A stretch of 64,000 nucleotides of DNA from Hoeflea algicola (GTDB lineage Bacteria > Pseudomonadota > Alphaproteobacteria > Rhizobiales > Rhizobiaceae): the NCBI RefSeq assembly GCF_026619415.1, contig NZ_JAOVZR010000001.1:1488001-1552000 (forward strand). Direction: 5' to 3'. The notes beneath the pieces are model-generated. The model saw only the letters and a program-made list of their open reading frames with translations. It was not told where the DNA came from and made no database searches. This document shows, piece by piece, positions 47,062 to 56,251 of the stretch. Within the stretch, counting starts at the first letter, position 1. Each line of letters starts with the position of its first letter. A program made the translations under genes and the position numbers.

Positions 47062-48641
47062 TTCATCTCCGGCGCATGGAAATTCGCCTTGTAGACATCA
47101 CGCTCGGCGCTGCCCTTGTCTTCAACGATGAGACGAAAGCTGGCGCTGGTGGAGCTGATATATTGCTTGGGCTGCAGCACATGCACCTTGAGTTCCCTGA
47201 GCCGGTCCGGCTCGACCGGGACCGCGAAGGAGGTCCCCGCCGGCTGGTCGATGCCCGGAATGCGCATGGTCGCGCCCTCCAGCCCCTCGATCGACAGGAA
47301 GATCACCCGCGGCTCGGCGATCATGTTGAGGATCTTGACCGAATAGCCGTTACGGATATCGCCGTTGGATTCGAGCACATATTGCGGATTGCGGTCATGC
47401 AGCACATTGACCTCGAGCCGGTCGCGCGACAACAGCGCAACCAACAGCCCGAGCCCGACCAGCGACCACACGCCCATGTAGAGCAGCGAACGCGGACGGA
47501 AGATGATGCGCCAGTTGAAATGCTTGACCTTGTCGACAAAGCCGCCGTCTGCCGTGCGAACCCGAGATGGATCGAGCGTACCGGTTGCCGGGTCCTGGGC
47601 CAAAGCCATGTTTTCCGCATAATCGGACAGGGTGGCGTAAGAAATCAGGCCACGGGGCCGGTCGAGCTTGTCCATCACATTGTCACAGGCATCGATGCAT
47701 AGCGCGCAGGTGATGCATTCGAGCTGCTGGCCATCGCGGATGTCGATGCCCATCGGGCAGACCGCAACGCAGGCATTGCAATCGACGCAATCCCCCTGAA
47801 TCAGTCCTTGCGCAGCGGCCTTCTTGGTGTGGCGCCCGCGCGGCTCGCCACGCCAGTCATTATAGGTGACAACCAGCGAACTCTCATCGAGCATCGCCGC
47901 CTGGATGCGCGGCCACGGGCACATGTAGATGCACACCTGTTCACGCATCAGGCCGCCGAACGTGTAGGTGGTCGCCGTCAGCAGGGCCACCGTGATATAG
48001 GCCACCGGCGCCGCGGTGCCGGTCAGAAAATTGCCCAGCAACGTGGGCGCGTCGGCAAAATAGAAGATCCAGGCGCCGCCGGTGGCGACGCCGATCAGGA
48101 TCCAGGTCGCGTGTTTGGATACGCGCCGCGCCAGTTTCGATGCACTCCAGGGAGCGGCATCGAGCTTCATGCGCTGGTTGCGATCACCCTCGATGAAGCG
48201 CTCGACCGCCAGAAACAGATCGACCCAGACGGTTTGCGGGCAGGTATAGCCGCACCAGGCGCGGCCCACCACGGAGGTGATCAGGAACAATCCGAACCCT
48301 GCCATCACCAGAAGCCCTGCGACAAAGATGAACTCTTGCGGCCAGATCTCGATGGAAAAGATGTAGAATCGCCGGTTGGCAAGATCGAGCAGCACCGCCT
48401 GATCCGGCGCATAGGGACCACGGTCCCACCGGATCCAGGGCGTGACATAATAGATGCCCAGCGTGATCAGCAGCACTATCCACTTGAAACGTCGATAGGC
48501 GCCTTCTGCGCGCTTCGGGAAGATTTTCTTGCGCGCTTCGTAAAGCGGTTTGCGTTTCCAGGCGGCATTGACCGCCTCGGCATCAATTTGCTCGATTTCG
48601 TCCGCAGCCAACGCGCTTTTGGAAGGCATGTTCAGGTTCAT
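47058..48641 (-). CDS. ccoG: CcoG/FixG, cbb3 oxidase accessory ferredoxin-like protein
   Basis: A 527-residue membrane protein with about five transmembrane segments and two 4Fe-4S clusters: CVDCNACVAVCPMGIDIRDG and CITCALCIDACDNVMDKLDR. The start of the membrane part has YYVTPWIRWDRGPYAPDQAV and GRAWCGYTCPQTVWVDL. CcoG reduces copper(II) for the oxidase. ATG 48641 is preferred; 48695 is a possible upstream start. An FNR/FixK box lies 54 bases upstream. Confidence 0.94.
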   Translation of the reverse strand: MNLNMPSKSALAADEIEQIDAEAVNAAWKRKPLYEARKKIFPKRAEGAYRRFKWIVLLITLGIYYVTPWIRWDRGPYAPDQAVLLDLANRRFYIFSIEIWPQEFIFVAGLLVMAGFGLFLITSVVGRAWCGYTCPQTVWVDLFLAVERFIEGDRNQRMKLDAAPWSASKLARRVSKHATWILIGVATGGAWIFYFADAPTLLGNFLTGTAAPVAYITVALLTATTYTFGGLMREQVCIYMCPWPRIQAAMLDESSLVVTYNDWRGEPRGRHTKKAAAQGLIQGDCVDCNACVAVCPMGIDIRDGQQLECITCALCIDACDNVMDKLDRPRGLISYATLSDYAENMALAQDPATGTLDPSRVRTADGGFVDKVKHFNWRIIFRPRSLLYMGVWSLVGLGLLVALLSRDRLEVNVLHDRNPQYVLESNGDIRNGYSVKILNMIAEPRVIFLSIEGLEGATMRIPGIDQPAGTSFAVPVEPDRLRELKVHVLQPKQYISSTSASFRLIVEDKGSAERDVYKANFHAPEMK

Positions 48642-48694
48642 TTCCGGTACCAGTGGTTGGGATCGCAACTTGCCCGTCAGACAGGTCCGCCGCA

Positions 48695-48708
48695 TTGATC
48701 AAGATCAA
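48695..48708 (-). promoter_or_regulatory. FNR/FixK box upstream of ccoG
   Basis: TTGATCAAGATCAA matches the FNR/FixK consensus TTGAT-N4-ATCAA exactly. Centred 61 bases before the ccoG ATG, it is well placed to activate ccoGHIS when oxygen is low. Confidence 0.88.
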
Positions 48709-48825
48709 GCGACTACATGCGCCCATCAAGCCCCGGTGGGTGTCGATGTCAATGACAACCATCCCGCATGCGACAATACTGCCACCCGGCCTGGTTTTGG
48801 TGGTTCCGAATTACACCCGCGCCGC

Positions 48826-49983
48826 TCAGCCAATCAGGCCGATGCGCTCGACAAACCACCAGGTGGCAATGGCCGCAATGGCCAGCGACATCGGCATGGT
48901 GACGCGGGTCCGGTACCAGGGCTTGTCCGAGAACCAGGCCCCAAACGCCGCATAACAAACCGCGACAACAGCCAGTTGCCCGATCTCGACGCCGACATTG
49001 AAGGCAACCAGTCCGGCGACGAAATGGCCGGGCGAAAGGCCGATCTCGGTCAGCACGCCAGCGAAGCCCAGACCATGTAAAAGTCCGAAACCGAACACCA
49101 CAAACGGACGCCAGGGGCTGAGCCGGTTGGTCGCCAGATTCTCAACCGCAATGAAGACAATCGAAGCGGCAATCAGCGGCTCGACAATCGCCGGCGACAG
49201 CGAGATCACGCCCAGCATCGCCAGCGCAAGCGTGACCGAATGCGCCAGCGTAAACGCCGTGATCTGGATGAGCAGCGGCTTGAGCCGTGGCGACAGCAGG
49301 AACAACCCGACCACGAACAGGATATGATCGAGCCCCTTGGGAACGATATGGGTGAAGCCGATACCGATGTAATCGCCAAACACCTCAAGCGCGGTGATCT
49401 CGAGCCCGCCCTCAACCGGGATCGGCGTGCTCGGGCCGCCATCCTCGAGATAGGCGGAATAGCTGTAGCCGCCTTCCGCATCGGGCGTCCGGATCACGCT
49501 CGGGCCAAAGGCCGGGTCAAAAGAAAAAGTCACCGCCTGCGCGCCAGCCGGCAATTGCCCCGCGAGCGATAACCGGCTCAGCCGTGCAAAATCGGTGTCG
49601 CCAACCGGATCGAGATCGATGGACTGGACTTCAAGTGCAACCGGCTCTCCGTTTACGCTCAGCTCGACGCCTTGCAGAAACCGGCTCTGAAAACGCTCGA
49701 ATTCGGCGGCAAGGTCGTCTGGCGCCGCAAGCCGCAATTCATCGTAGCGCTTGGCGTTAGGGCTTTCGTCGGTGTCGCCGTGCCCGGCACCGATCTCGGC
49801 CAGTGCCGCCTCCAGGATCAACGAGATGTCGAGCCGGACGCCGCCTTCCCCGTCAAAGGTGAGATCGGCAATCGCCGGGCGGATTTCATGCGCCAGACTG
49901 GCAGCACCAGACGTCAGCAGCAGCGCCAGCGCAAAAACCAGCGGCGCCAGCACTTGATTTATCGGACGGAAGAACAGATGCAT
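48826..49983 (-). CDS. HupE/UreJ_2-family membrane protein
   Basis: A 385-residue exported protein. A signal peptide (LAPLVFALALLLTSGAASLA) leads into a soluble domain starting HEIRPAIADLTFDGEGG; the last 190 residues are a membrane domain with the HupE signature FTHIVPKGLDHILFVVGLFL, LAHSVTLALAMLGVI and FGFGLLHGLGFAGVLTEIGL. HupE/UreJ proteins take up nickel or related metals. ATG 49983 lacks a good ribosome site. It stands head to head with the DUF4198 gene, 26 bases apart. Confidence 0.82.
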   Translation of the reverse strand: MHLFFRPINQVLAPLVFALALLLTSGAASLAHEIRPAIADLTFDGEGGVRLDISLILEAALAEIGAGHGDTDESPNAKRYDELRLAAPDDLAAEFERFQSRFLQGVELSVNGEPVALEVQSIDLDPVGDTDFARLSRLSLAGQLPAGAQAVTFSFDPAFGPSVIRTPDAEGGYSYSAYLEDGGPSTPIPVEGGLEITALEVFGDYIGIGFTHIVPKGLDHILFVVGLFLLSPRLKPLLIQITAFTLAHSVTLALAMLGVISLSPAIVEPLIAASIVFIAVENLATNRLSPWRPFVVFGFGLLHGLGFAGVLTEIGLSPGHFVAGLVAFNVGVEIGQLAVVAVCYAAFGAWFSDKPWYRTRVTMPMSLAIAAIATWWFVERIGLIG

Positions 49984-50009
49984 CAGCAAGGCCAATTCGG
50001 AGAAGAACG

Positions 50010-50825
50010 ATGACACGACAGACAGGCCGCATTTGGGCATGTGCTTTTCTTGGACTGATGGGCGCGCTCAGTCCAGTCTCGGCGCACGAGTTCTGGCTCG
50101 AACCACAGGATTTCACGGTCGCGCCGGATTCCGAGATCACCGCCGATCTTCGTGTCGGCCAGAATTTCAAGGGCGACGCCTTTCCCTTCATCTCGTCGCG
50201 CTTCCAGTCCTTCATGCGGTACGACCACTTGGGCGAAATCAGCATCGAGGGCACCGCCGGCGATATTCCGGCGCTCACGGTGTCGCCGCGCGGCGAAGGC
50301 CTGACCATCGTCACCTATGTCTCGGTCGGCCAGCAGCTTCTGTTTCGCGACTGGGAGAAGTTTGGCGAATATCTGGCCTATGAAGGCCTCGACACCGTCG
50401 CCGCCCGCCACGACGCCCGCGGGCTGCCACGCGACAGGATCACGGAAATCTACACAAGATGCGCCAAGACACTGGTCAACGTCGGCGACGCTTCAAACGA
50501 CCAGGACCACGCCACCGGCATGCAGCTCGAACTGGTCGCCGGGCAAAACCCGGCGGCGCTGACACCGGGCACGGAAATGAGCTTCACGCTGTTGTGGGAG
50601 GGGCAGCCGTCGGCCAACAGGCAAGTGGCGCTGTTCAGGCGTGATGACAAGGGCGACGCGGTCAGAACGCTGGCGCGCACGGACAACAACGGCGTCGCGC
50701 GGTTCATCATTCCAACCGCCGGCACCTACCTCGCCGCCGCGGTGCAGATGACCGAGCCCGCTGCCGACCAGAATGTCGACTGGCAAAGTTATTGGGCTTC
50801 CCTGAGTTTTGGGGTGGAAGACTGA
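50010..50825 (+). CDS. DUF4198-family exported protein
   Basis: A 271-residue protein with a signal peptide (MTRQTGRIWACAFLGLMGAL, cleavage near VSA) followed by HEFWLEPQDF, the usual DUF4198 start. Later segments are two immunoglobulin-like parts: VGQNFKGDAFPFISSRFQSF and NRQVALFRRDDKGDAVRTLA. DUF4198 proteins accompany nickel or cobalt uptake systems and may bind metal outside the cytoplasm. GGAGAAG precedes the ATG. It is divergent from the HupE-like gene, and both lie between the two halves of the cco genes. Confidence 0.82.
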   Translation: MTRQTGRIWACAFLGLMGALSPVSAHEFWLEPQDFTVAPDSEITADLRVGQNFKGDAFPFISSRFQSFMRYDHLGEISIEGTAGDIPALTVSPRGEGLTIVTYVSVGQQLLFRDWEKFGEYLAYEGLDTVAARHDARGLPRDRITEIYTRCAKTLVNVGDASNDQDHATGMQLELVAGQNPAALTPGTEMSFTLLWEGQPSANRQVALFRRDDKGDAVRTLARTDNNGVARFIIPTAGTYLAAAVQMTEPAADQNVDWQSYWASLSFGVED

Positions 50826-50930
50826 ACGGCAATGAGGGGCGGGAAGAGGGCTTTGGCTGTCCTACGGACAAATGACACCTATGCGAACTTTGATCATCCG
50901 GAACAATTGATCGCACGTAGGTTCGGTTGA

Positions 50931-51818
50931 TCAAGCAGCGGCTTCAAGCTTCAACCAGTTTATAAACAAATTCAGCCGCAAGTCTGGAATCGGTTTTTCT
51001 TCTGAGACAACGTAGATGCCCTGCGGACGATTGACCTTGAGGGGGTTGAGCTCAACGAGCCTGCCTGCGGCTTCGTCTGCCGCGGTCATTCTCGTGTCTG
51101 CGAGAATGACCGCGTTTCCTGAAAGAGCTGCGTCGAACATGAAGGCACGGCTTTCGTATTCGGTAATGCTGCTTGTGTCTTTGATCTGAACTCCTGCGGC
51201 ATCGGCCCAGGCCGTCCAATCTTCGCGCCAACGCCCCGCACATGCCAAGTTCAAGTCCAAAACGTTTCTGGCGGTTAAGGGGAGCGGAAAGCCTGCCACC
51301 AATTGTGGTGCGCAAACAGGCCTGACGCAATCGTTACAGATAATCGTGCTCGTGAGACCGCCCCAACTGCCCGCACCATAACGAACGGCTGCATCGAAAT
51401 CCGATTTCCCCAGATCAACATAGTCGAATGACAAGGATGGTTTGATCTCGATCCCGGGGTGTTTTTCATGAAAACCTGACAGGCGCGGCAATAACCAGCG
51501 ATTGGCGAAGAATGGCGCAATCGTAATTTTGAGCGTGCCGGTCAGATCATGTTTGCGGGCTTGTGCCGCTGCATCTTCGAGCGCGTCCAGCGCTTTGCCA
51601 ACCTTATCGGACAACTCGCGGCCTTCTGCGGTCAGTACGACCTTCCGTGTCCTGCGCCGAAAAAGGGAAGTGTTCAGCGCAAGTTCCAGAGCCTTGATTT
51701 GATGCCCCACCGCAGCGGGGGGCACACATAACTCTTCCGCGCCCTTCTTGATGCTCTCGTGTCGGGCCGCAGCCTCGAAGGCACGCAATTGGTTAAGTGG
51801 AGGAATGTGCCTAGCCAT
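50931..51818 (-). CDS. LysR-family regulator (GcvA-like)
   Basis: A 295-residue protein opening PPLNQLRAFEAAARHESIKK and CVPPAAVGHQIKALELALNT, the helix-turn-helix of the GcvA subgroup, with an effector domain behind (IAPFFANRWLLPRLSGFHEK, RYGAGSWGGL). Divergent from the homocysteine methyltransferase gene 114 bases away, it likely controls it. Confidence 0.9.
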   Translation of the reverse strand: MARHIPPLNQLRAFEAAARHESIKKGAEELCVPPAAVGHQIKALELALNTSLFRRRTRKVVLTAEGRELSDKVGKALDALEDAAAQARKHDLTGTLKITIAPFFANRWLLPRLSGFHEKHPGIEIKPSLSFDYVDLGKSDFDAAVRYGAGSWGGLTSTIICNDCVRPVCAPQLVAGFPLPLTARNVLDLNLACAGRWREDWTAWADAAGVQIKDTSSITEYESRAFMFDAALSGNAVILADTRMTAADEAAGRLVELNPLKVNRPQGIYVVSEEKPIPDLRLNLFINWLKLEAAA

Positions 51819-51932
51819 GAGTATCATACCCTAGAATAACTAAGTTATGAGCCAATTTATGATCGTTTGTCGGGGATGGCGAGAAGAAACTACACTTGTG
51901 TCAGACAAACCTTCCAGAGACAGGAGAACGTC

Positions 51933-52877
51933 ATGAGCCGAGAAAGCCCCAAGTTACCTCACCAAACGGACGATATCTTTCTGACGGACGGCGGAACCGA
52001 AACTTGGCTGATGTACAAACGAGGTTTCGATTTACCGGAATTCAGCGCGTTTCATCTGCTCAATGATCCACGAGCGACTGCGGCGTTACGAGAATACTAC
52101 AGTGCGTTTGCGCACATCGCGCTCCAGCTTGGCACGGGCTTCATTTTTGACAGCCTCACTTACCGCGCCAGCAGGGACTGGGGCAGACTTCTTGGCTATT
52201 CCAATGAGGGTTTGGCGGAGATGAACCACAAATGCCTTGAACTGTATCGCGATATTGCAGTCGAAGCCGGGATGGCGGCCGATAAGATTGTGATCAGTGG
52301 CTGCATCGGCCCCAAGGGAGATGCGTACAACACCAATTAAGGCCTGACAGCCGAAGCAGCCGAGGCTTACCACAGCGAACAAATCGAGACGTTCAAAGCG
52401 GCAGGAGCGGATATCGTGACGGCGTTGACGCTTAGTGCAACGGACGAGGCGATCGGCATTGCACGTGCATCGGCCACAGTGGGCTTGCCATCGGTCATTT
52501 CGTTTACGTTGGAAAAAGACCGAAAGTTACGTAGCGGTGAAACCCTGAAGCAAGCGATTGAGACGGTCGACGACGCAACCAATAATGCGCCAGCCTACTA
52601 CATGATCAACTGTTCGCACCCGGTGGACTTCGGGCCGGCCCTTGAGCCTCAGCCTTGGGTGAACCGGATACGCGGGCTTCGCGCCAATGCATCGACTTTG
52701 GACCACGGAACGCTATGCCAACTTGGGCATCTGGAGGAAGGTAACCCGAATGAACTGGCAGAGCAGTATCGTCACCTCAAAACCACCTATCCGAAGATGA
52801 ATGTGTTCGGAGGCTGCTGTGGCACCGTTTATGCGCATGTCGAGAAAATTGGCAAAGCACTGTTAGCCGTGGCGTGA
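51933..52877 (+). pseudogene. Homocysteine S-methyltransferase with an in-frame stop
   Basis: A betaine/S-methylmethionine-type homocysteine methyltransferase. Its zinc ligands are seen at YMINCSHPVDF and NVFGGCCGTVY. The frame from ATG 51933 (AGGAG upstream) is open until a TAA at 52338-52340, where the family continues: GDAYNTN-stop-GLTAEAAEAYH. The rest of the frame stays open to 52877 without a frameshift. So a single base change ended it, giving a 135-residue fragment that lacks the zinc site. Readthrough is unlikely to restore a functional amount. Divergent LysR gene upstream. Confidence 0.87.
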
Positions 52878-53108
52878 TGTCGACCGCAGAGTGCCATTAG
52901 GATTGCTGGCTGCACCCGGCAAACAATATCGCGGTCACCGACGGTCGAATAACAGCTGTGCAGTGTGGCGCGGTATTCTACGCTAAGTACGTAATCTGCC
53001 ATTTGCGACATCATGCGCGGAGGTCCGCAAAGGGCCGGGAGCGCCATTGAAACAGTACAGATCAAACGGGCGGAAAGGGGCCATTTGCAAGTGATGAACG
53101 CCAAAAAT

Positions 53109-54483
53109 GTAATTACCCACCCCCTTGCCATGCACCACAATGTCTGAATCCATGATGATATGGATCGGACTGATTTGCAGCAGCTGAGCAAGGACGAATT
53201 GATCGAGATGGTGCTTCGGCTCCAACGGCCTTCCAAGGATTCTCGGACGTCTTCCAAGCCGCCCTCGACGGACAAGAAAGAGAAACGCGTCAACTCACGA
53301 CCGGGTGGAGCCAAGCCCGGGCATGAACCCCACAATAGGGTGCTGGCGGATTTTGCCGACATGTTTCGCGATCATGAACCGACCGCCTGCAAGAGATGCG
53401 GCCATGCGTTTTCCGGTGATGATACGATGGTGCTGGCCGGGGCCTATGACGAGATCGATATTCCTGCGATCCGTCCTCATGTCACCCGGCATCGGCGTTT
53501 TTCCTGTCATTGCCCGCAATGCGGCACGACAACAAAAGCCACCGCACCTGCCGTGGCAACCGCAACGCCGTTCGGGCCAGGCATTCACGCGCTGGCGATC
53601 TACCTCAAGAGTTTCCATGCATTGTCTTACGAACGCCTGAGCGGTGTGTTCATGGATATCTTCGGCCTTAATGTGAGCGAGGGCGCGATCATGAACATGT
53701 TTTCCCGCTCCCGTCCGAGCTTCCAGGCCACAGCACAGGCCGCCAAGGCCAGCCTTCGAGCCGCCCGCGTTGTCGCCAGCGACGAAACCGGTGTGCGTAT
53801 CGAGGGCACAAATGCCCAACACTGGGTTTTTCATTGCAAGGATGCTGTTGTCCACCAGCCCGATTACTCCCGTGCAGCACGGGTCGTTCACGAGACCATG
53901 GGCGGCCATGTCCCCGAGGTATGGATATCTGATCGGTATTCAGCCCAGCAATCTCACGGCCATCGACATCAAACCTGCCTTGCACATTTGGCGCGTGATA
54001 CAGCCTTTGCGCTGGAACATGGCGAGGATGATCTCCCTCTTCGCTTCCAGCTTTGGTTTGGCCGTGTGTTTGATTTCGCCAGAGCCATAAGCACATTCGC
54101 TGCGTCTACCGTCGCAAGCAAGAAGCGCAAATTCGATAAACAGCTTGCCGGGCTTCTATGCGCCCCGACTTCGTGCGACCTGGCCCAAAAGCTCCAGGCC
54201 AAGATCGGGCGGGCCCGCGATCAGCTGCTGACGTTTTGCGACTATCCCGGAGAAGTCGATGTCACCAACAACACATCTGAGCGAAAGCTCCGTCCATGGG
54301 TCATTCAGCGAAAGGTGACAAACGGATATCGCGCCATGTGGGCCGCCCAAGCCGAGGCGGATGTACGCACGACCATCGACACCGCCCGCCTCAAAGGCGC
54401 AAACCCCTTCCAGGTCATCGCATCCGTCCTGGCATAGGCCGGTAGAAGAACCGGAAATCACGAATTCGGGGGTGGGTAATTAC
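53109..54483 (+). mobile_element. IS66-family (TnpC-only) insertion sequence with 8-bp target duplications
   Basis: Perfect 16-bp inverted repeats, GTAATTACCCACCCCC at 53109-53124 and its reverse complement at 54468-54483, bound 1375 bases with one transposase gene. The direct repeat CCAAAAAT flanks it at 53101-53108 and 54484-54491, eight bases as usual for IS66. No TnpA or TnpB gene is present, which fits the shorter subgroup. Intact ends, matching duplications and an open gene suggest a recent insertion. Confidence 0.92.
53160..54437 (+). CDS. IS66-family transposase
   Basis: A 425-residue transposase. The N-terminal part has LSKDELIEMVLRLQRPSKDS and a zinc-finger-like CKRCGHAF with a CHCPQCG pair. 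The catalytic core runs from ALAIYLKSFHALSYERLSGV to RVVASDETGVRIEGTNAQHW (first Asp), GHRHQTCLAHLARD and the late NNTSERKLRPWVIQRKVTNG with Glu. It appears complete. Confidence 0.93.
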   Translation: MDRTDLQQLSKDELIEMVLRLQRPSKDSRTSSKPPSTDKKEKRVNSRPGGAKPGHEPHNRVLADFADMFRDHEPTACKRCGHAFSGDDTMVLAGAYDEIDIPAIRPHVTRHRRFSCHCPQCGTTTKATAPAVATATPFGPGIHALAIYLKSFHALSYERLSGVFMDIFGLNVSEGAIMNMFSRSRPSFQATAQAAKASLRAARVVASDETGVRIEGTNAQHWVFHCKDAVVHQPDYSRAARVVHETMGGHVPEVWISDRYSAQQSHGHRHQTCLAHLARDTAFALEHGEDDLPLRFQLWFGRVFDFARAISTFAASTVASKKRKFDKQLAGLLCAPTSCDLAQKLQAKIGRARDQLLTFCDYPGEVDVTNNTSERKLRPWVIQRKVTNGYRAMWAAQAEADVRTTIDTARLKGANPFQVIASVLA

Positions 54484-54569
54484 CCAAAAATTTGAAAAAC
54501 GCAAACTTTACACCGTGATAACTACATGGTCATCTATCAACGGCTGCAAGTTACTTACGTTTTTTAGAT

Positions 54570-55253
54570 ATGAGGATGAAAATGAGCTATAATTTCAGAA
54601 ATGTCGCCCTGACGCTTTTGGTACCTACGACCGCTCTGTTCGGGGTCACTGTCTCGGTAGCAATGCCGGCTGCACCGGACAGTCCCAGAATCTCCCAATC
54701 CATTTTCGTCACACAGATCGCCTTTAACGGTGTCAACGGCCGCAACGTCATCGAAATAAGCTATCCGGGCGGCAAGATTTCACTCAATGGCAAACGCTGG
54801 ACCGAGCGTAATGCGAACGGCAGCTACAAATTCGAAGAAACACATCGCGATGACTGGTCGGTCTATCTTCTGGATCGTAGCCGCAATGTCAGGCTTCAAA
54901 TCGATCTGCACCGAAAACTTGTGCTTTATGCCGCCGGAAATGACCAGATGCAGCCGCTTTACCAGATTGTGGGTGCAACCCCCAGGGCGGGTGGCCAAGC
55001 CGGCAAACAGAAGAATAGCGACAGGACCTATAGGTTCACTTGCACTGAAGGCATTCCGCTGGTTGTCCGAATCCGGAACCGTGGCGGTACTTCAACCGCC
55101 TTTGTCTCACTCGACGGGGCCGCTGAAATGCGTCTCGATCAGATCATATCTGGTTCCGGGACCCGCTATTCTGACGGAAACCTGACGGTGTCGATGAAGG
55201 TACGCAATGCGTTTGTCGAATGGGGAAGCACCCAAGATTCGTGTAGAAACTGA
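54570..55253 (+). CDS. Exported protein with MliC-like C-terminal domain
   Basis: A 227-residue protein with a signal peptide in the first 32 residues. The last 85 residues (RTYRFTCTEGIPLVVRIRNR and GSGTRYSDGNLTVSMKVRNA, ending with Cys) match MliC, the membrane-bound inhibitor of C-type lysozyme, with the SGxRYSDG motif. The region between (ISLNGKRWTERNANGSYKFE) is of unknown fold. It probably resists host or predator lysozyme. The IS66-type element sits 86 bases upstream and may have replaced its promoter. ATG 54582 behind GAGGA is an alternative start. Confidence 0.75.
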   Translation: MRMKMSYNFRNVALTLLVPTTALFGVTVSVAMPAAPDSPRISQSIFVTQIAFNGVNGRNVIEISYPGGKISLNGKRWTERNANGSYKFEETHRDDWSVYLLDRSRNVRLQIDLHRKLVLYAAGNDQMQPLYQIVGATPRAGGQAGKQKNSDRTYRFTCTEGIPLVVRIRNRGGTSTAFVSLDGAAEMRLDQIISGSGTRYSDGNLTVSMKVRNAFVEWGSTQDSCRN

Positions 55254-55491
55254 CAGGGTTTGAACGAACCGGCGTTGTAAGAGAAACGACAGCGTCCTTG
55301 TGCCGATCCTATTTTAATCGGACACGCTCTAGGTTTCCTCACTGCGGGAATTGTCGCGATGGAAGAGCATGCGTCGAACCGCGTTGGCAGGTTCTGCGTT
55401 GAGGTAGGATCTGCACCGGTTGATGTCCCCGCTTAGCGGGCAGCAACCACCAGTGTCCGCAAAGGGCCGAATTGACGCTCGACAACTTACT

Positions 55492-55848
55492 TCAGTTTGC
55501 GCGCAGATCGGAAAGGTAAATCCGCACCGCTTCCTGCACGTGCCGGAAGCGGTCGCCGCCCAGATGCTTGCCGCCAAACCATCGCGTAACCACGATGATA
55601 TGGTCGCGCAATCCTTCTCGCTCCAGCATCCGCAAGATCACCATGCCCGCACCTGCCTCGCCATCATCGTTCTTCAATGGGGCATCGGCACTCAGCAGAG
55701 CCCATGTATTATGTGACGCCTTGGCGAATTTTTTCTTGCGGCAAAGCGCCTTGATAAAGGCTTTAGCCTCCTCCTCGGATGCGCAGGGGCCTCCCGAGAC
55801 TGCATATTTCGACCCGCGGTCACTTATGATGTTATCGAGAATACGCAT
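55492..55848 (-). CDS. YigZ/IMPACT (UPF0029) family protein
   Basis: A 118-residue protein of the UPF0029 fold: RGSKYAVSGGPCASEEEAKA, CRKKKFAKASHNTWALLSA, NDDGEAGAGMVILRMLEREG and VVTRWFGGKHLGGDRFRHVQ. It lacks the C-terminal ferredoxin-like half of long YigZ proteins. The function is thought to relate to translation or nucleotide binding. No partner gene; the 238 bases between it and the MliC-like gene hold nothing I can identify. Confidence 0.9.
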   Translation of the reverse strand: MRILDNIISDRGSKYAVSGGPCASEEEAKAFIKALCRKKKFAKASHNTWALLSADAPLKNDDGEAGAGMVILRMLEREGLRDHIIVVTRWFGGKHLGGDRFRHVQEAVRIYLSDLRAN

Positions 55849-56179
55849 TGCTTTGGCTTAGAACCCTCCAATGTCGGCGGCAAGGTGTCCGTGGCACATC
55901 AGTTGCTATCTTTGCACCTTCCAGCGAGGGGGCGGCCCAATGGCTCGTTCAGTCAAACTCGACAGTCGCTACGATTTTATCGCATTTACAGACCAACGGC
56001 AGAATCAGCGACAAACGGAACTGTTCTTTCTCTCGGGCGAACGACAGCTCTGCCCCGAAAGCCGTAGAGGTCGCATGTCCTCTTATGGCGTGGAACGAAC
56101 ACCCAAGATCAGTAGGACCAGCAAGTTTTCGCCACCAGCCCGCAACCACCTCCCTCTCCGTTGCTCAAGCCCGGAAACC

Positions 56180-56213
56180 AAAACCCCGCCGGACATTCAT
56201 CCAGCGGGGTTTT
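56180..56213 (-). terminator. Terminator after ccoP, bidirectional
   Basis: AAAACCCCGC at 56180-56189 pairs with GCGGGGTTTT at 56204-56213 around a 14-base loop; both strands have T at the ends. It is 39 bases past the ccoP stop. The rest of 55849-56251 shows no gene I can support. Confidence 0.85.
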
Positions 56214-56251
56214 GTGTTTCAGCCTGCTGTGTACCGGATGCAGGCGAAACC

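Noticed and set aside
55300..55335. CCGAT/ATCGG arms followed by a GACACGCTCT-like stretch in the gap after the MliC-like gene.
   Set aside because: It reminds me of a common rhizobial intergenic sequence, but the arms are only five bases and I cannot support a function.
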